A stretch of 64,000 bases of DNA, taken from the NCBI RefSeq assembly GCF_003815535.1, contig NZ_RPFZ01000001.1, forward strand, positions 186,001 to 250,000, written 5' to 3'. The first letter of the stretch is position 1, and every line of letters begins with the position of its first letter. Below the pieces are notes generated by a model, which did not search any database, was not told the DNA's origin, and saw only the letters and a program-made list of their open reading frames with translations. The DNA is from Aurantiacibacter spongiae. GTDB lineage: Bacteria > Pseudomonadota > Alphaproteobacteria > Sphingomonadales > Sphingomonadaceae. The position numbers were made by a program, and so were the translations under genes. Positions 38,100-48,162 of this stretch are shown here, one piece after another.

Positions 38100-38662
38100 A
38101 CGCCGCAGGTCCATGTTCCGGGGGCATAGCGCACATCGCTGCGCGCATCCTTGCTGACCACCAGTTCGGCCGGCCAGCGTGTGCTTTCGGCTCCGACGCG
38201 CTCGCCGTCGCCGGAACCTCGATCGATCGTAACGGTGTATTCGCCGTCAGTCATTGTCGGGCCATCCATGATGCCTTCGGGGCCGGTCATGTCGGCTCCG
38301 GCCAGCACGCGGTCGCGCCCGGCAATCTGTATCACGCCGCGCCCTCGCGCCCGGTCGCTACCTTCCGACCCGGCGATGAAGAGCACCTTGTCATTCGACG
38401 CGAACGAGCACGCGCCAACCATCTCGCCGAGGTCGAGATCGTCCGGATCGCCGAGTTCTTCGAGCGCCGGTATCGGATCGTCGATCCCCTCCACGCGCTC
38501 GCTGGCGATATTATCGACCGCAACTCCCGTCTCATCGGGCGCTTCCTCGCGCGCCTCATCCGCGATGGCCAGTCCCTGTTCGGGATCGGCCCCGTCATTG
38601 CACGCCGCCAGCGTCGCGGCACTGAAAGCCAGAATCGTGACAAGCCTTAGCGGACCGCTCAT
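38096..38662 (-). CDS. 188-residue lipoprotein between nuoC and nuoD
   Basis: The ATG overlaps the nuoC stop (ATGA) and the stop overlaps nuoD (ATGA). The N-terminus [20 protein letters not shown] is a signal peptide with a lipobox and Cys21, predicting export and lipid anchoring. The mature part is acidic up to about residue 80, then has [38 protein letters not shown] and [13 protein letters not shown], with a final TWTCGV. I recognise no family. A periplasmic lipoprotein fused into the core of a complex I operon is unusual. Confidence 0.75.
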   Translation of the reverse strand: MSGPLRLVTILAFSAATLAACNDGADPEQGLAIADEAREEAPDETGVAVDNIASERVEGIDDPIPALEELGDPDDLDLGEMVGACSFASNDKVLFIAGSEGSDRARGRGVIQIAGRDRVLAGADMTGPEGIMDGPTMTDGEYTVTIDRGSGDGERVGAESTRWPAELVVSKDARSDVRYAPGTWTCGV

Positions 38663-39537
38663 GTCGCGCCCCCGTCCTCGTGCCTGTCCGGATCGGTGGC
38701 AGGCTTCGTATCGATGGTATCGCCTTCCCGGGCCGGACGATCCGGGCGATCCTCGGTAGGTTCGGGAGACCCTTCACGAACGATGCCGGTATCCTCTTCC
38801 GCGGGAGCGCCGTTGCTGACCGTCTCGGCCGCGTCCTCGTCCGCTTTCGGCCCCGCACCGGTCTTTTTCGGGCTGTCAGTGACCTTGGGTTCGTCGACCG
38901 GCGAAGGCGCCGGGTTCTGCGCCACCTTCTCGTCACCGGGCAGCACGTAGTCGGCCCCTTCCCACGGGCTCATGAAATCGAACGTGCGAAAATCCTGCGC
39001 CAGATCAACCGGTTCGTAAACCACGCGCTTCTCCTCTTCGGAATAGCGCACCTCGGTGTAGCCGGTCAGGGGGAAGTCCTTACGGAAGGGGTGTCCTTCG
39101 AAGCCGTAATCGGTGAGGATTCGGCGCAGATCGGTATTGCCGTCGAAAGTGACGCCGTACATGTCGAACACTTCGCGTTCGAGCCAGCCGGCGACCGGCC
39201 ACAACGTCGTAACGGTCGGAACGGGCGTGTCTTCGGCCGCTGTGACCTTCACCATCACGCGGTGGTTCTTCGTCAGACTGAGAAGCATGTAGACGACTTC
39301 GAACCGTTCCGGACGACCGGGATAGTCGACACCGGCAATCTCGACCAGCTGCTGGTACGCGTACTCGTCACGCAGCAATCGCAGCGCATCCTCGATCCGC
39401 TCGCGTTCGACGCTGATAACGATTTCGCCATGCTCTTCGCGCTGGCCGACCACCATGTCGCCAAGCGCATCACACAGCCTCTCGCGAACGCCTTCGTTGG
39501 ACGCGAAGCGCGGAGCCGGATGGAATACCCTCGTCAT
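38659..39537 (-). CDS. nuoC: NADH-quinone oxidoreductase subunit C with long acidic C-terminal tail
   Basis: NuoC (292 residues) is part of the connecting module of complex I. The core to about residue 200 has the expected motifs: EIAGVDYPGRPERFEVVYMLLS, GWLEREVFDMYGVTF, HPFRKDFPLTGYTEVRY and FDFMSPWEGADYVLPGDEK. Residues ~204-292 are a low-complexity, Pro/Glu/Asp/Lys/Thr-rich tail with no fold signal. ATG 39537 is chosen over a Met 11 codons upstream, as it gives the standard N-terminus. It follows nuoB by ten bases and overlaps the lipoprotein. Confidence 0.94.
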   Translation of the reverse strand: MTRVFHPAPRFASNEGVRERLCDALGDMVVGQREEHGEIVISVERERIEDALRLLRDEYAYQQLVEIAGVDYPGRPERFEVVYMLLSLTKNHRVMVKVTAAEDTPVPTVTTLWPVAGWLEREVFDMYGVTFDGNTDLRRILTDYGFEGHPFRKDFPLTGYTEVRYSEEEKRVVYEPVDLAQDFRTFDFMSPWEGADYVLPGDEKVAQNPAPSPVDEPKVTDSPKKTGAGPKADEDAAETVSNGAPAEEDTGIVREGSPEPTEDRPDRPAREGDTIDTKPATDPDRHEDGGAT

Positions 39538-39547
39538 TGCCCCGCCC

Positions 39548-40165
39548 TCATCGCTCGACCGTGCCGACACGCCGGATCTTGCGCTGCAATTGCATCACGC
39601 CATACAACAGCGCCTCGGCCGTGGGAGGACAGCCGGGAATGTAGATGTCCACCGGCACGATGCGGTCGCAGCCGCGCACCACCGAGTAGCTGTAGTGGTA
39701 ATAACCCCCGCCATTGGCGCAGCTACCCATCGAAATCACATATTTCGGGTCAGACATCTGATCGTAAACGCGGCGCAAGGCAGGGGCCATCTTGTTGCAC
39801 AAGGTACCCGCCACGATCATCACGTCCGACTGGCGCGGCGATGCGCGCGGGGCGACGCCGAACCGCTCCATGTCGTAACGCGGCATATTGACGTGAATCA
39901 TCTCCACCGCACAGCAAGCGAGCCCGAAAGTCATCCACCAGAGGCTGCCCGTCCTCGCCCACTGGAACAGTTCCTCGGTGCTCGTGACGAGAAAGCCCTT
40001 GTCGTTCACCTCCGTCTGAAGTGCGTTGAAATAGTCGGCGTCGGGCTGGCGGATCTCGCCTCCCCTGGCGGTCGGCAATTCGCCCTGTCCGGGCTGATCC
40101 TGATAGGGGGGATAGAGAGCCGGCTCTCCCGGCATTTCCAGCGTCTTGTCGTCGGTCACTCCCAT
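39548..40165 (-). CDS. nuoB: NADH-quinone oxidoreductase subunit B (cluster N2)
   Basis: NuoB (205 residues) holds the terminal [4Fe-4S] cluster N2. The ligands lie in [19 protein letters not shown] (nearby), [17 protein letters not shown] and [17 protein letters not shown] 40165 has AAGGGAG about seven bases upstream. A GTG at 40159 overlapping the nuoA stop is less likely. The N-terminal ~60 residues are a Pro-rich extension. Confidence 0.95.
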   Translation of the reverse strand: MGVTDDKTLEMPGEPALYPPYQDQPGQGELPTARGGEIRQPDADYFNALQTEVNDKGFLVTSTEELFQWARTGSLWWMTFGLACCAVEMIHVNMPRYDMERFGVAPRASPRQSDVMIVAGTLCNKMAPALRRVYDQMSDPKYVISMGSCANGGGYYHYSYSVVRGCDRIVPVDIYIPGCPPTAEALLYGVMQLQRKIRRVGTVER

Positions 40166-40530
40166 TCCAGAGCTCCCTTCTTCCATGCGTAAGCCAAACC
40201 GATGGCAAGTTCGCCTAGGAACACCATCATGGTAATCCAGCCTGGCCATCCGGTAACATCGAGGCTGACAGCCCAGGGGAACAGGAACGCAGCCTCCAGA
40301 TCGAAGATGATGAACAGGATCGCGACGAGATAGAAGCGCACGTCAAACTGGCTCCGGGGATCCTCGAAGGCGGGAAAGCCGCACTCGTACTCGGTCAGCT
40401 TGTTTGCTTGCGGGTTGTGCGTCCCGGTGAGCCGGGAAACGCCCATCGGCAGAAAGACGAACGCCGCTGACAACCCCAGCGCGATGCCGAGAAAGATCAG
40501 TATCGGAAAATATTCGGTGAGGTCGACCAC
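40156..40530 (-). CDS. nuoA: NADH-quinone oxidoreductase subunit A
   Basis: NuoA (124 residues) has three membrane helices and the family motif [44 protein letters not shown]. It is the first gene of the nuo operon and starts at GTG 40530, preceded by AGGGAA. The 97 bases between it and the aldehyde dehydrogenase gene must hold the operon promoter; a GGGGC/GCCCC inverted repeat lies there at 40544-40562, but I see no clear -10/-35 pair. Confidence 0.95.
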   Translation of the reverse strand: MVDLTEYFPILIFLGIALGLSAAFVFLPMGVSRLTGTHNPQANKLTEYECGFPAFEDPRSQFDVRFYLVAILFIIFDLEAAFLFPWAVSLDVTGWPGWITMMVFLGELAIGLAYAWKKGALEWE

Positions 40531-40627
40531 TACGATTCCCTATGGGGCTGGTATCTGGCCCCGCCTCTAGGCCTCGCATCGTTGTGGCGCAAGGGCGGGC
40601 CGGACCGGCTATTCATGCAATGTTCCG

Positions 40628-42058
40628 CTATTTCATCAGCATCCTCGCCGCCTTGCGGGCGCTGTTACCGTACGGGGGTTTGAAACCGGCGAGCCGAGCG
40701 ACATCGACCCTCGCCTGCGTATAGACGCCCCGCGCATGGCTGAATTCGCGAAAGCCTTCCTCTCCGTGATAGCACCCCATACCTGACGTTCCCACCCCGC
40801 CGAATGGAAGATCGTCCACGGTCAGGTGGAAAATCGTGTCGTTCACGGTGACGCCGCCTGACGAGGTGCGGGTCAATACGCGCTCGCGCTCCCCGCTTTC
40901 ATCGCCAAAATAGTACAACCCCAACGGACGATCACCTGCGTTCACGAACGCGATCGCCTCGTCGATGTCGCGGTACGTCACGACGGGCAGAATCGGACCG
41001 AAGATCTCTTCCTTCAACGCCCGCATGTCCTTCGTCACCCCGCGCAGCACGGTTGGCGCCATCTTGCGGGAATCGGCTGAAGAAAAGTCCTCGCTTGCGG
41101 GGTTGATCTCGATGACCTCGGCCCCCTTGTCGCGTGCGTCTGCAACCAGCGAATTGAGGCGTGCAATGTGATCGTCGCTTACGATCGAAGCGTAATCGTC
41201 GTTGCCGAGTAGCGAGGGATACATGTCGCGAACCCCGAGTTCGAACGCGGCGATCGCACCGTCCTCCAGATGCTCGGGCACCAGAAGATAGTCCGGCGCA
41301 AGGCAGATCTGCCCGGCATTCAACGTCTTGCCAAGAGCGATGCGGTTGCCGGCTTTCGTCAGATCGGCGCCCCGGCCGATGATCGCCGGAGACTTTCCTC
41401 CCAGTTCGAGGGTCACCGGCACGAGGTTCTGCGCCGCCGCTGCCATGACCTTGCGGCCTACCGCGCTCGAGCCGGTGTAGACGAGGTGATCGAATGCCAG
41501 CTTGGTGAAGGCTTCCGCAACGTCCGGCCCGCCCGTTACCACCGTCAGTTCCGCCGGGTCGAAAGCCTCCGAAACCAACCGCTGCATAAGCGCGCTCGTT
41601 CGCTCGGTAAACTCGCTGGGCTTCAGAATTGCCCGGTTGCCGGCGGCGAAAACCTGCATGAGCGGCGAAAGGGTAAGATTGACGGGGAAGTTCCACGGGG
41701 AAATTATTCCTACCACGCCCTTCGGTTCGAAACGCAATTCGGCTTTCGCGCCGAGCAGGCGTAGCGGAAACCGCGGAGCGCGGCTGCTCGCCTGGGCCCA
41801 CGTGTCGAGGTTCTTCAGGCAGTAGCGGCCGAAACCGACCGTGGCAGCTATGTCGGTCATCATCGACTGCAGCGGACTACGGTTGCCGAAATCCGCGCTC
41901 ATCGCAGCACAGAGAGCTTCAGCATTGATCTTCAGCAGCGCGATCGCTCTTTCGATACGGTCGCGACGAATATCGAGCCGCTCGGGCCGTGAATTGATGA
42001 AAGCCCTGCGCTGAGCATCGAGCAGCGCCTGCATTTTCTCCGATGCCTCGTCGGTCAT
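40628..42058 (-). CDS. Aldehyde dehydrogenase, coniferyl-aldehyde-dehydrogenase-like
   Basis: This 476-residue NAD(P)-dependent aldehyde dehydrogenase has the family motifs: VVGIISPWNFPVNLTLSPL, LKPSEFTERTSALM, YTGSSAVGRKVM, the general base Glu in TLELGGKSPAII, the nucleophile Cys in NAGQICLAPDYLL, and KEEIFGPILPVVTY. The overall style, with a short N-terminus and a C-terminal SGMGCYHGEEGFREFSHARGVY, matches coniferyl aldehyde dehydrogenases that oxidise aromatic or medium-chain aldehydes; the true substrate is not shown. ATG 42058 is used; the upstream frame extension lacks family sequence. It diverges from the thiolase gene across 151 bases. Confidence 0.9.
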   Translation of the reverse strand: MTDEASEKMQALLDAQRRAFINSRPERLDIRRDRIERAIALLKINAEALCAAMSADFGNRSPLQSMMTDIAATVGFGRYCLKNLDTWAQASSRAPRFPLRLLGAKAELRFEPKGVVGIISPWNFPVNLTLSPLMQVFAAGNRAILKPSEFTERTSALMQRLVSEAFDPAELTVVTGGPDVAEAFTKLAFDHLVYTGSSAVGRKVMAAAAQNLVPVTLELGGKSPAIIGRGADLTKAGNRIALGKTLNAGQICLAPDYLLVPEHLEDGAIAAFELGVRDMYPSLLGNDDYASIVSDDHIARLNSLVADARDKGAEVIEINPASEDFSSADSRKMAPTVLRGVTKDMRALKEEIFGPILPVVTYRDIDEAIAFVNAGDRPLGLYYFGDESGERERVLTRTSSGGVTVNDTIFHLTVDDLPFGGVGTSGMGCYHGEEGFREFSHARGVYTQARVDVARLAGFKPPYGNSARKAARMLMK

Positions 42059-42209
42059 GAGACGGTCCTTCGTCGGTGTGCCAGCGGAACCCCCATGTCG
42101 TAGCTCGATGCCGAAGCGCAACCGACAGGCGCGCTCGTTTGCGTTCGACAAGGGCGCGCACTACATCGCTGGCAGACACGTCCTACAATTCGCGGAAGGC
42201 AATCCTGCT

Positions 42210-43406
42210 ATGAGCACTTTCAACGAAACCGATCCGGTGGTCATCCTCTCCTATGCGCGTACGCCGATGGGGTCGATGCAGGGCGCCCTCTCCGATGTTT
42301 CCGCGACCGACCTCGGCGCCACGGTCGTCAAGGCGGCGGTGGAACGTGCCGGCGTTTCGGGAGACGACGTGGATCGCGTCTATATGGGCTGCGTGCTGCC
42401 CGCGGGTCTGGGCCAGGCGCCCGCACGCCAGGCTGCGATCAAAGCAGGGCTTCCGAAGAGCGCGCAGGCAACCACTGTCAACAAGGTCTGCGGAAGCGGA
42501 ATGCAGACCGTGATAATGGGTAGCGAAGCTCTCGCGACCGGCGGCGCGGATATCATCGTGGCGGGTGGCATGGAAAGCATGACGAACGCGCCGTACCTGC
42601 TCAAGAAACACCGTTCAGGCGCGCGGATCGGTCACGACACGGCTTACGATCACATGTTTCTCGACGGGTTGGAAGACGCCTACGAGGAAGGTCGCGCGAT
42701 GGGAACCTTCGCGCAGGATATGGCCGACAAGTATCAGCTCACCCGGGAAGAAATGGACGATTATTCCATCACTTCGCTCAACCGAGCGAACGAGGCGATA
42801 GAAAGCGGCGCCTTCGCTGACGAGGTCGTTCCGGTGACATACTCGTCGCGCAAGGGCGATGTGACAGTCGAAACGGACGAGGCGCCGGGGCGCGGCAATC
42901 CGGACAAGATACCGCAGTTGAAGCCTGCCTTCGCCAAGGATGGTACGATCACGGCGGCGACATCGTCCTCGATCTCGGACGGGGCGGCGGCGCTGGTCCT
43001 GTCGCGCAAGAGCGTAGCCGACGATCAGGGTCTCAGCCCGGTCGCGACTATCGTCGGAATGACCGCCCATGCCCAGGCGCCCGAGGAATTCACCATTGCC
43101 CCGGTCGGCGCCATCGAGAAACTGCTCGAGCAAACCGGCTGGAGCGTCGAGGATGTCGATCTGTGGGAGGTCAACGAGGCGTTTGCATGCGTCGCGATGT
43201 TTGCGATGCGTGACATCGGCATTCCGCATGACAAGATCAACGTCAACGGGGGCGGCACGGCCCTGGGGCACCCCATCGGCGCAAGCGGCACGCGGATCGT
43301 CGTGACCTTGCTCAATGCGCTGAAGCAGCAGGGAAAGAAGCGCGGCATCGCTTCGCTGTGCATCGGCGGCGGGGAGGCAACGGCCGTCGCGGTGGAGATG
43401 ACCTGA
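42210..43406 (+). CDS. Acetyl-CoA C-acyltransferase (thiolase)
   Basis: This 398-residue thiolase joins or cleaves acyl-CoA units. The acyl-accepting Cys94 lies in NKVCGSGMQTVIMG, His in GGGTALGHPIGASGTR, the second Cys in ASLCIGGGEATA, and the NEAFA motif in WEVNEAFACVAMFAM. It is closest in style to acetyl-CoA acetyltransferases. ATG 42210 gives the normal N-terminus (VVILSYARTPMGSMQGAL about ten residues in). The substrate range cannot be told from sequence; roles in beta-oxidation or acetoacetyl-CoA synthesis are open. Confidence 0.93.
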   Translation: MSTFNETDPVVILSYARTPMGSMQGALSDVSATDLGATVVKAAVERAGVSGDDVDRVYMGCVLPAGLGQAPARQAAIKAGLPKSAQATTVNKVCGSGMQTVIMGSEALATGGADIIVAGGMESMTNAPYLLKKHRSGARIGHDTAYDHMFLDGLEDAYEEGRAMGTFAQDMADKYQLTREEMDDYSITSLNRANEAIESGAFADEVVPVTYSSRKGDVTVETDEAPGRGNPDKIPQLKPAFAKDGTITAATSSSISDGAAALVLSRKSVADDQGLSPVATIVGMTAHAQAPEEFTIAPVGAIEKLLEQTGWSVEDVDLWEVNEAFACVAMFAMRDIGIPHDKINVNGGGTALGHPIGASGTRIVVTLLNALKQQGKKRGIASLCIGGGEATAVAVEMT

Positions 43407-43520
43407 GACCACTCTACCAAATATGGTCGGCCCGGTAATTTCGACGAGAGAGTATCAGGTCGGATACTTCCGCATCCCTCGAACGTTCACGTCTGGCACT
43501 ACCAGATCGGAAGGATAGTC

Positions 43521-43922
43521 ATGACCAAACTCGTCGCCCTTACCGCCGCGTCCGTACTCGCGCTTGCTACCTCCGCTTGTGGCAATGATGCCGACGCGCC
43601 TTCGGAGGCGCAGATCGACGAAACCGCGCTAGACGGAGGCCTCAGCGCCAATGACGCCACGCAGTATCCGGTAACGACCGCAGGGACCTACGAAGGGGGC
43701 GGCGTGACGATGACGCTGAGCGAGGATGGCAGTTTTCTCGAACGCAACGGCGATGCCACGCGCGAAGGAACCTGGGAATACGATACCATTCGCGGCACCT
43801 GCCTGACCGACCAGGGATCCGACCAAGAGCAATGCTACAACATGGGTGAAGTGCAGGATGATGGCACGGTAAGCGTTACGGGCCCGGATGGAACAACGAC
43901 AACAATGACGAAGGTCAGCTAA
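43521..43922 (+). CDS. Small lipoprotein of unknown function
   Basis: This 133-residue protein has a signal sequence TKLVALTAASVLALATSAC with a lipobox and Cys20. The mature part is acidic, with a short beta-rich repeat look (TYEGGGVTMTLSEDGSFLERNGD, TREGTWEYDTIRGTCLTDQG, DGTVSVTGPDGTTTTM). AAGGA lies about seven bases before the ATG. Two extra Cys could form a disulfide. No family is recognised with confidence. It is monocistronic. Confidence 0.8.
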   Translation: MTKLVALTAASVLALATSACGNDADAPSEAQIDETALDGGLSANDATQYPVTTAGTYEGGGVTMTLSEDGSFLERNGDATREGTWEYDTIRGTCLTDQGSDQEQCYNMGEVQDDGTVSVTGPDGTTTTMTKVS

Positions 43923-43947
43923 CCCCGAACGGTCTGTACTTCACCGA

Positions 43948-44418
43948 TCACGGGTCGCCATCGCCCCAGAGACGGTCAGAGTCGACCCATCCCCTCCTGC
44001 CGTTGACCTCGAACTCGCACCAGCCGTTCTCGCATTCGCCCAGCGCCCCGATAACCCCGGGTTCGACTTTCCACATTAACCGCGAACTGCCCGTGGGTTC
44101 TGCCCGGATGTCTGTGGTCCCCTCGCCCGTTACGATGGCGCCCCGGTCGCGGCTGAGAAGACTGGCCGAAATCCAGCCCTGGGTGCCGTCGGGCTCTTCC
44201 ACGTAGCGCCAGCCCTGGTTGAACCGGATGACCTTCACCGGCAGGCCTTCGGCATGATAGACCCAGCTGATCGGGAACTTCTCCCCCGCACCGACCCGCA
44301 TGTTCGCCTCCTGCGTGTCGATGCTGGCCCAATAGGGTAGATCGTCCTCCTGCGCAGCGGCTGGCGCGCACAGCATAGCCGCAAGGCCGGCGATCATACT
44401 TGCGATAATTCGCGACAT
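43948..44418 (-). CDS. Secreted bacterial SH3-domain protein
   Basis: This 156-residue protein has an N-terminal signal peptide ending APAAAQ and two SH3_3-like units: SIDTQEANMRVGAGEKFPISWVYH through TQGWISASLLS, then TTDIRAEPTGSSRLMWKVEPG through RRGWVDSDRLWG. Such domains bind cell-wall peptide or act as targeting modules in the periplasm. ATG 44418 is chosen because it starts the signal peptide; the long open frame upstream is non-coding in look. Confidence 0.88.
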   Translation of the reverse strand: MSRIIASMIAGLAAMLCAPAAAQEDDLPYWASIDTQEANMRVGAGEKFPISWVYHAEGLPVKVIRFNQGWRYVEEPDGTQGWISASLLSRDRGAIVTGEGTTDIRAEPTGSSRLMWKVEPGVIGALGECENGWCEFEVNGRRGWVDSDRLWGDGDP

Positions 44419-44591
44419 GGCGGTGTCCGGATAGCGGATGCGGCAGGAGCGTTGCAATGGGTCACTGCATGCGTTCCGACATATTCGACAAGGGATTTCG
44501 GCTTGTCGTCTGCCGCGCATGGCAGGTTGACCGCCCTGTTTCATGCGACAAAACCTCGACATATCACCCACAATGCCGCAGGGCAGGCCCG

Positions 44592-45140
44592 ATGCGCGAG
44601 AAGCCTGAAACACCGATATTCGGGCCCGAAGCAAAAGTGCTCGATCCGACCCATCCTCCCCAGGTCAAGCAGTGGCGGCGTATCGTCAAGGCGGTTTCCT
44701 GGCGCGCTGTCGGGACCGTCGACACGTTCGTTCTTTCCTTTCTTCTGATCACCTATCTCGGCCCTCTCTTCGGTCGCGAGCCGCAGGGCAATCAGGCACA
44801 TGTCGCCGGTCTGATCGCGATCACCGAAGTCGCCACCAAACTCGTCCTCTACTTTCTCCATGAATGGATCTGGGATCGGTTTCGCTGGGGCGTGGCGAGC
44901 AAGAAGGGACGCCGGCGCGAGACGATCAGGCGAAGTTCGGTCAAGACCGTTACCTGGCGCGCGATTGCGTCAGCCGATACAGTGATGCTTGCATGGCTCT
45001 ATACCGGGAATATCGAGACCGCCCTGTCCATCGGCGGATTGGAAATCTTCACGAAGATGACACTCTACTTCGTTCATGAACGGATCTGGGCGAGGCTGCC
45101 GTTCGGTATCGAACGGCATGGCACGGGTTCGAGTACGTGA
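44592..45140 (+). CDS. Membrane protein with tandem DUF2061 repeats
   Basis: This 182-residue protein carries two DUF2061 units in tandem: KAVSWRAVGTVDTFVLSF through TEVATKLVLYFLHEWIWDR (~33-96) and KTVTWRAIASADTVMLAW through LEIFTKMTLYFVHERIWAR (~118-168). Each has two membrane helices. The linker is very basic (KKGRRRETIRR). The function is unknown; in some species DUF2061 proteins sit near cysteine or sulfate genes. ATG 44592 is used because the earlier in-frame Met adds cysteine-rich sequence unlike the family. It diverges from the SH3 gene. Confidence 0.88.
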   Translation: MREKPETPIFGPEAKVLDPTHPPQVKQWRRIVKAVSWRAVGTVDTFVLSFLLITYLGPLFGREPQGNQAHVAGLIAITEVATKLVLYFLHEWIWDRFRWGVASKKGRRRETIRRSSVKTVTWRAIASADTVMLAWLYTGNIETALSIGGLEIFTKMTLYFVHERIWARLPFGIERHGTGSST

Positions 45141-45262
45141 CGTAGCGAATGCTCCTGGCGATACGTCCAACGGGATCGGCAGTTTGAAAACCGAACGCTT
45201 AAGGGGCGAAAGCAAAGTGCGGGTGCCCCTGAGATGCCCGCCCGGGTGCGAGACAAACGGGT

Positions 45263-46039
45263 CTAGCTGGACTTCTCGCGCTCGGCATCCACTTCGGCAA
45301 TCGCGGCGATCAGTTTCTCGATACAGGCACGAGATGTTCCGATGGTGAAATGCGGCGCATCGATACGCACCTGATAATCGCTTTCGTCCTGTTTACCCCG
45401 GCAGCATTCAGGTGCGACAATTCCATCCGCGCCGGACCACACGGCGATGGTCGGCACGGGAGGCTTGGCCGCTATGTCATCTTCGAACGGCGGATCGTCC
45501 ACCGAGTGATCGTTCAGTTTCTCGTACACTTTCCATGCCCGGTTGGCGCGTCGATCGCCTGAGAACGGACTGGCAACGGTCATCACGAGATCGAGATGCT
45601 GGGGAATCCGATGTCCGAGGACACGTGCATACAGCCCGCCCAGGCTCCACCCTATCAGCAAGACCTTCGCATCATGCTTGGCATGAAGATGGCGGATGCG
45701 GTTTTCCAGCTGACCAAGCTTGGCTGGATCGGCGCCCGTGTTGATGCCCTGCCGCCATCCCTCGGCAACGAACCCCCGGGCATTCAGCGTGCGACGCAGC
45801 AACGTCGTTGATATGTCGCCCGTTGTCAGCCCCGGTATGACGACGACCGGTCGCCCTTTTCCGATCAGCTTCCCCCGGCGTGGTACGCGCAACGGATTGA
45901 GCAAAACGCGGGGCACGGCGAGCCCTTCGCGAAGCGTCCGGGCAAGCGCCGGCGGTTGCGGTGCGTCTGTGCTAGCTTGCGACACGACTACCGAATGGCG
46001 ATTGCCGCGTTCGGGTTCCCGTCCCTTTCTAGTCGCCAT
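45263..46039 (-). CDS. Alpha/beta hydrolase (lipase-like)
   Basis: This 258-residue protein has [15 protein letters not shown] as oxyanion strand, the nucleophile elbow [25 protein letters not shown], an acid in [13 protein letters not shown] and a His in [12 protein letters not shown]. It lacks an obvious signal peptide. The fold and G-x-S-x-G motif support an esterase or lipase; the substrate is unknown. The ATG at 46039 overlaps the end of tgt by 11 bases, so it is probably co-transcribed as the last gene of this group. Confidence 0.85.
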   Translation of the reverse strand: MATRKGREPERGNRHSVVVSQASTDAPQPPALARTLREGLAVPRVLLNPLRVPRRGKLIGKGRPVVVIPGLTTGDISTTLLRRTLNARGFVAEGWRQGINTGADPAKLGQLENRIRHLHAKHDAKVLLIGWSLGGLYARVLGHRIPQHLDLVMTVASPFSGDRRANRAWKVYEKLNDHSVDDPPFEDDIAAKPPVPTIAVWSGADGIVAPECCRGKQDESDYQVRIDAPHFTIGTSRACIEKLIAAIAEVDAEREKSS

Positions 46040-47174
46040 TCTTCGCGCGTCCCAGGTAGTCGCGGCGGAAGTTGGTGGCAAAGCTGGCGAAGCGAGCTTC
46101 CACGATGGCGTCCCGCATCGCTTGCATCAGTTGCTGGTAGAAGAACAGGTTGTGCTCGGTAACCAGCATGGCACCGAGAATCTCTCCCGCTTTTTGCAAA
46201 TGATGCAGGTAAGCGCGGGAAAACGTCGCGCAGGTTGAACACGGACAGGCCGGATCGAGCGGGGATGAATTTTCCGCGTGCCTGGCATTGCGCAGGTTCA
46301 GCGGACCATTCCAGGTAAAAGCCTGTCCGTTGCGACCCGACCGGGTCGGCAGAACGCAGTCGAACATATCGACGCCGCGCTCCACAGCCCCCACCAGATC
46401 GTCGGGCTTGCCTACGCCCATGAGATAGCGGGGTGCGTCCTCGGGAAGCTGGGCCGGGGCGAAATCGAGCGTGGCGAACATTGCTTCCTGTCCTTCGCCC
46501 ACCGCCAGACCGCCGATGGCGTATCCGTCAAAACCGATCTCGCGCAACGCTTCGGCGGACCGGCCACGCAGGTTTTCGTCGAGCGCGCCCTGCTGGATGC
46601 CGAAAAGCGCTGCCCTCGCGGCATGATCCCTCCCACCATCGAACGCCTCACGACTTCGTCTCGCCCAGCGCATCGACAGCGCCATGCTGGACGCGATTTC
46701 TTCGCGGGGTCGGTCGGCACGTGGACACTCATCGAAAGCCATGACGATGTCCGATCCGAGAAGACGCTGTATCTCCATCGATCGCTCCGGTGTAAGCATG
46801 TGCCTCGAGCCGTCGAGATGGCTGCGAAACTCAACGCCTTCCTCGCTCAGACGGTTAAGGTCGGACAGGCTCATCACCTGATAGCCACCACTGTCCGTCA
46901 AGATCGGACGCTTCCATTGCATGAACTCGTGGAGGCCGCCCAAACGCGCAATACGTTCGGCACTCGGGCGCAACATCAGGTGATAGGTATTTCCGAGAAT
47001 GACATCGGCGCCTGTCGCCCTCACACTGTCAGGCTTCATCGCCTTCACAGTAGCCGCCGTCCCGACCGGCATGAAGGCGGGCGTACGGATGGTACCGCGG
47101 CGCATGGCGATTGTCCCGCACCGCGCACGTCCATCGACGGCTGACAGCGTAAATTCGAAGCGGGGTGGCATCAT
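46029..47174 (-). CDS. tgt: Queuine tRNA-ribosyltransferase (Tgt)
   Basis: Tgt exchanges guanine 34 for preQ1 in GUN-anticodon tRNAs. The 381-residue protein shows [33 protein letters not shown], the nucleophile region [20 protein letters not shown], the second catalytic Asp in [18 protein letters not shown], and the zinc motif CPCSTC followed by His in VTEHNLFF. Two adjacent ATGs (47174, 47171) are equally possible. queA, the next enzyme of the pathway, lies 2.7 kb upstream in the same direction. Confidence 0.95.
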   Translation of the reverse strand: MMPPRFEFTLSAVDGRARCGTIAMRRGTIRTPAFMPVGTAATVKAMKPDSVRATGADVILGNTYHLMLRPSAERIARLGGLHEFMQWKRPILTDSGGYQVMSLSDLNRLSEEGVEFRSHLDGSRHMLTPERSMEIQRLLGSDIVMAFDECPRADRPREEIASSMALSMRWARRSREAFDGGRDHAARAALFGIQQGALDENLRGRSAEALREIGFDGYAIGGLAVGEGQEAMFATLDFAPAQLPEDAPRYLMGVGKPDDLVGAVERGVDMFDCVLPTRSGRNGQAFTWNGPLNLRNARHAENSSPLDPACPCSTCATFSRAYLHHLQKAGEILGAMLVTEHNLFFYQQLMQAMRDAIVEARFASFATNFRRDYLGRAKNGD

Positions 47175-47196
47175 TGCAGAAGCGCTCGACCTCGGA

Positions 47197-48144
47197 TCAG
47201 AACCCGTAGACCAATGTGAAGCGCGAGAGCGTATCGGTCGAAGCGGCACCCGACGGTGGATTGCTGTCATAATCGAGTTGGTAGGAGAACCGCGCGGTAA
47301 GCCTATCGAGCAGTCCAGCCTCCAGCCCGGTCACCAGATTGAGAGTGGTGTTCGAGCTGTCGACGAGGATGAGGGCTTCCCCCCCCGTTTCGGCGACGGC
47401 ATTGGTGCTCTGTGTGAACTTCAGGGTATCCGTGATCCGCCACGAGAAATCGGCCCCGGCAAGGGCAGCGAGGCGCTCTTCGGTCGGACCATCGATGTAA
47501 TCGGTAATGCGGTAAGCTGGACCCGCCTTGATCGACAGTTCCAGATCGTCGCTATCGAGAACCTTGTATCCAAACCCACCCGAAACGGCATAGCGGGCAT
47601 TAAGCCGCTGACGGGTATCGCGTTCATATTGGGCAAGACCGTAAGCAAAAAGATTTTCGCCGATCTGGTATCGCGGCTCATAGACACCGAGGAACTGCTC
47701 TCGTGTGGTTACACCATCTCCGCGGCGGTAATCGACGGCGGCACGAAGCTTGTGAGTCCAGTCGATCCCTTCGCGCTCGAGCTTCAGGGCGGCGCTGACC
47801 CCGAACTCCTCCGTGTTTCCGGATGACTGGAAGGCACCGATCTGCCCTTCGCCGTGCCATCGCTCGAACAGGCCAGCCGTGCGGATCGCCTCTTCTTCCT
47901 GCGCCGCCTCGGCGGCGGCGATTTCCCGCCGTTCGGCGACAAAGGCATTCCACCGATCATCGATCTCCGCCTTGTCGTCCGGAAATGTCGCCCGCGCCGT
48001 ATCGATCACAGCTTTCACCGTATCGCGGTTCCCGGTCTCGATCGCAGCGTCGATCATGGCGCGCACCGGTTCCGGCAATTCCGCCGATGCGGGGGCGGAC
48101 ATCACGAGGACCGGGACGACTAGCAAGGCGGGACGCGGGCTCAT
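47197..48144 (-). CDS. DUF481 family outer-membrane beta-barrel protein (YdiY-like)
   Basis: This 315-residue protein has a signal peptide cleaved near SAPASA, then a helical N-terminal segment (~25-90: [37 protein letters not shown]) that may be an oligomerising spacer. A beta-rich C-terminal domain follows with [50 protein letters not shown] and a terminal aromatic-rich FTLVYGF, typical of outer-membrane insertion. DUF481 members form small barrels of unknown cargo. It lies between the ABC permease and tgt. Confidence 0.85.
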   Translation of the reverse strand: MSPRPALLVVPVLVMSAPASAELPEPVRAMIDAAIETGNRDTVKAVIDTARATFPDDKAEIDDRWNAFVAERREIAAAEAAQEEEAIRTAGLFERWHGEGQIGAFQSSGNTEEFGVSAALKLEREGIDWTHKLRAAVDYRRGDGVTTREQFLGVYEPRYQIGENLFAYGLAQYERDTRQRLNARYAVSGGFGYKVLDSDDLELSIKAGPAYRITDYIDGPTEERLAALAGADFSWRITDTLKFTQSTNAVAETGGEALILVDSSNTTLNLVTGLEAGLLDRLTARFSYQLDYDSNPPSGAASTDTLSRFTLVYGF

Positions 48145-48162
48145 GCCGGTTTTCTTACAAAT

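Noticed and set aside
40544-40562. GGGGC...GCCCC repeat upstream of nuoA as a riboswitch or operator
   Set aside because: A 5-bp GC-only stem is weak evidence; noted under nuoA but not called as a regulatory element.
43492-43506. TCTGG-N5-CCAGA repeat before the small lipoprotein gene
   Set aside because: A 5-bp stem is within chance expectation, and it is not followed by a T-run nor clearly placed as an operator.
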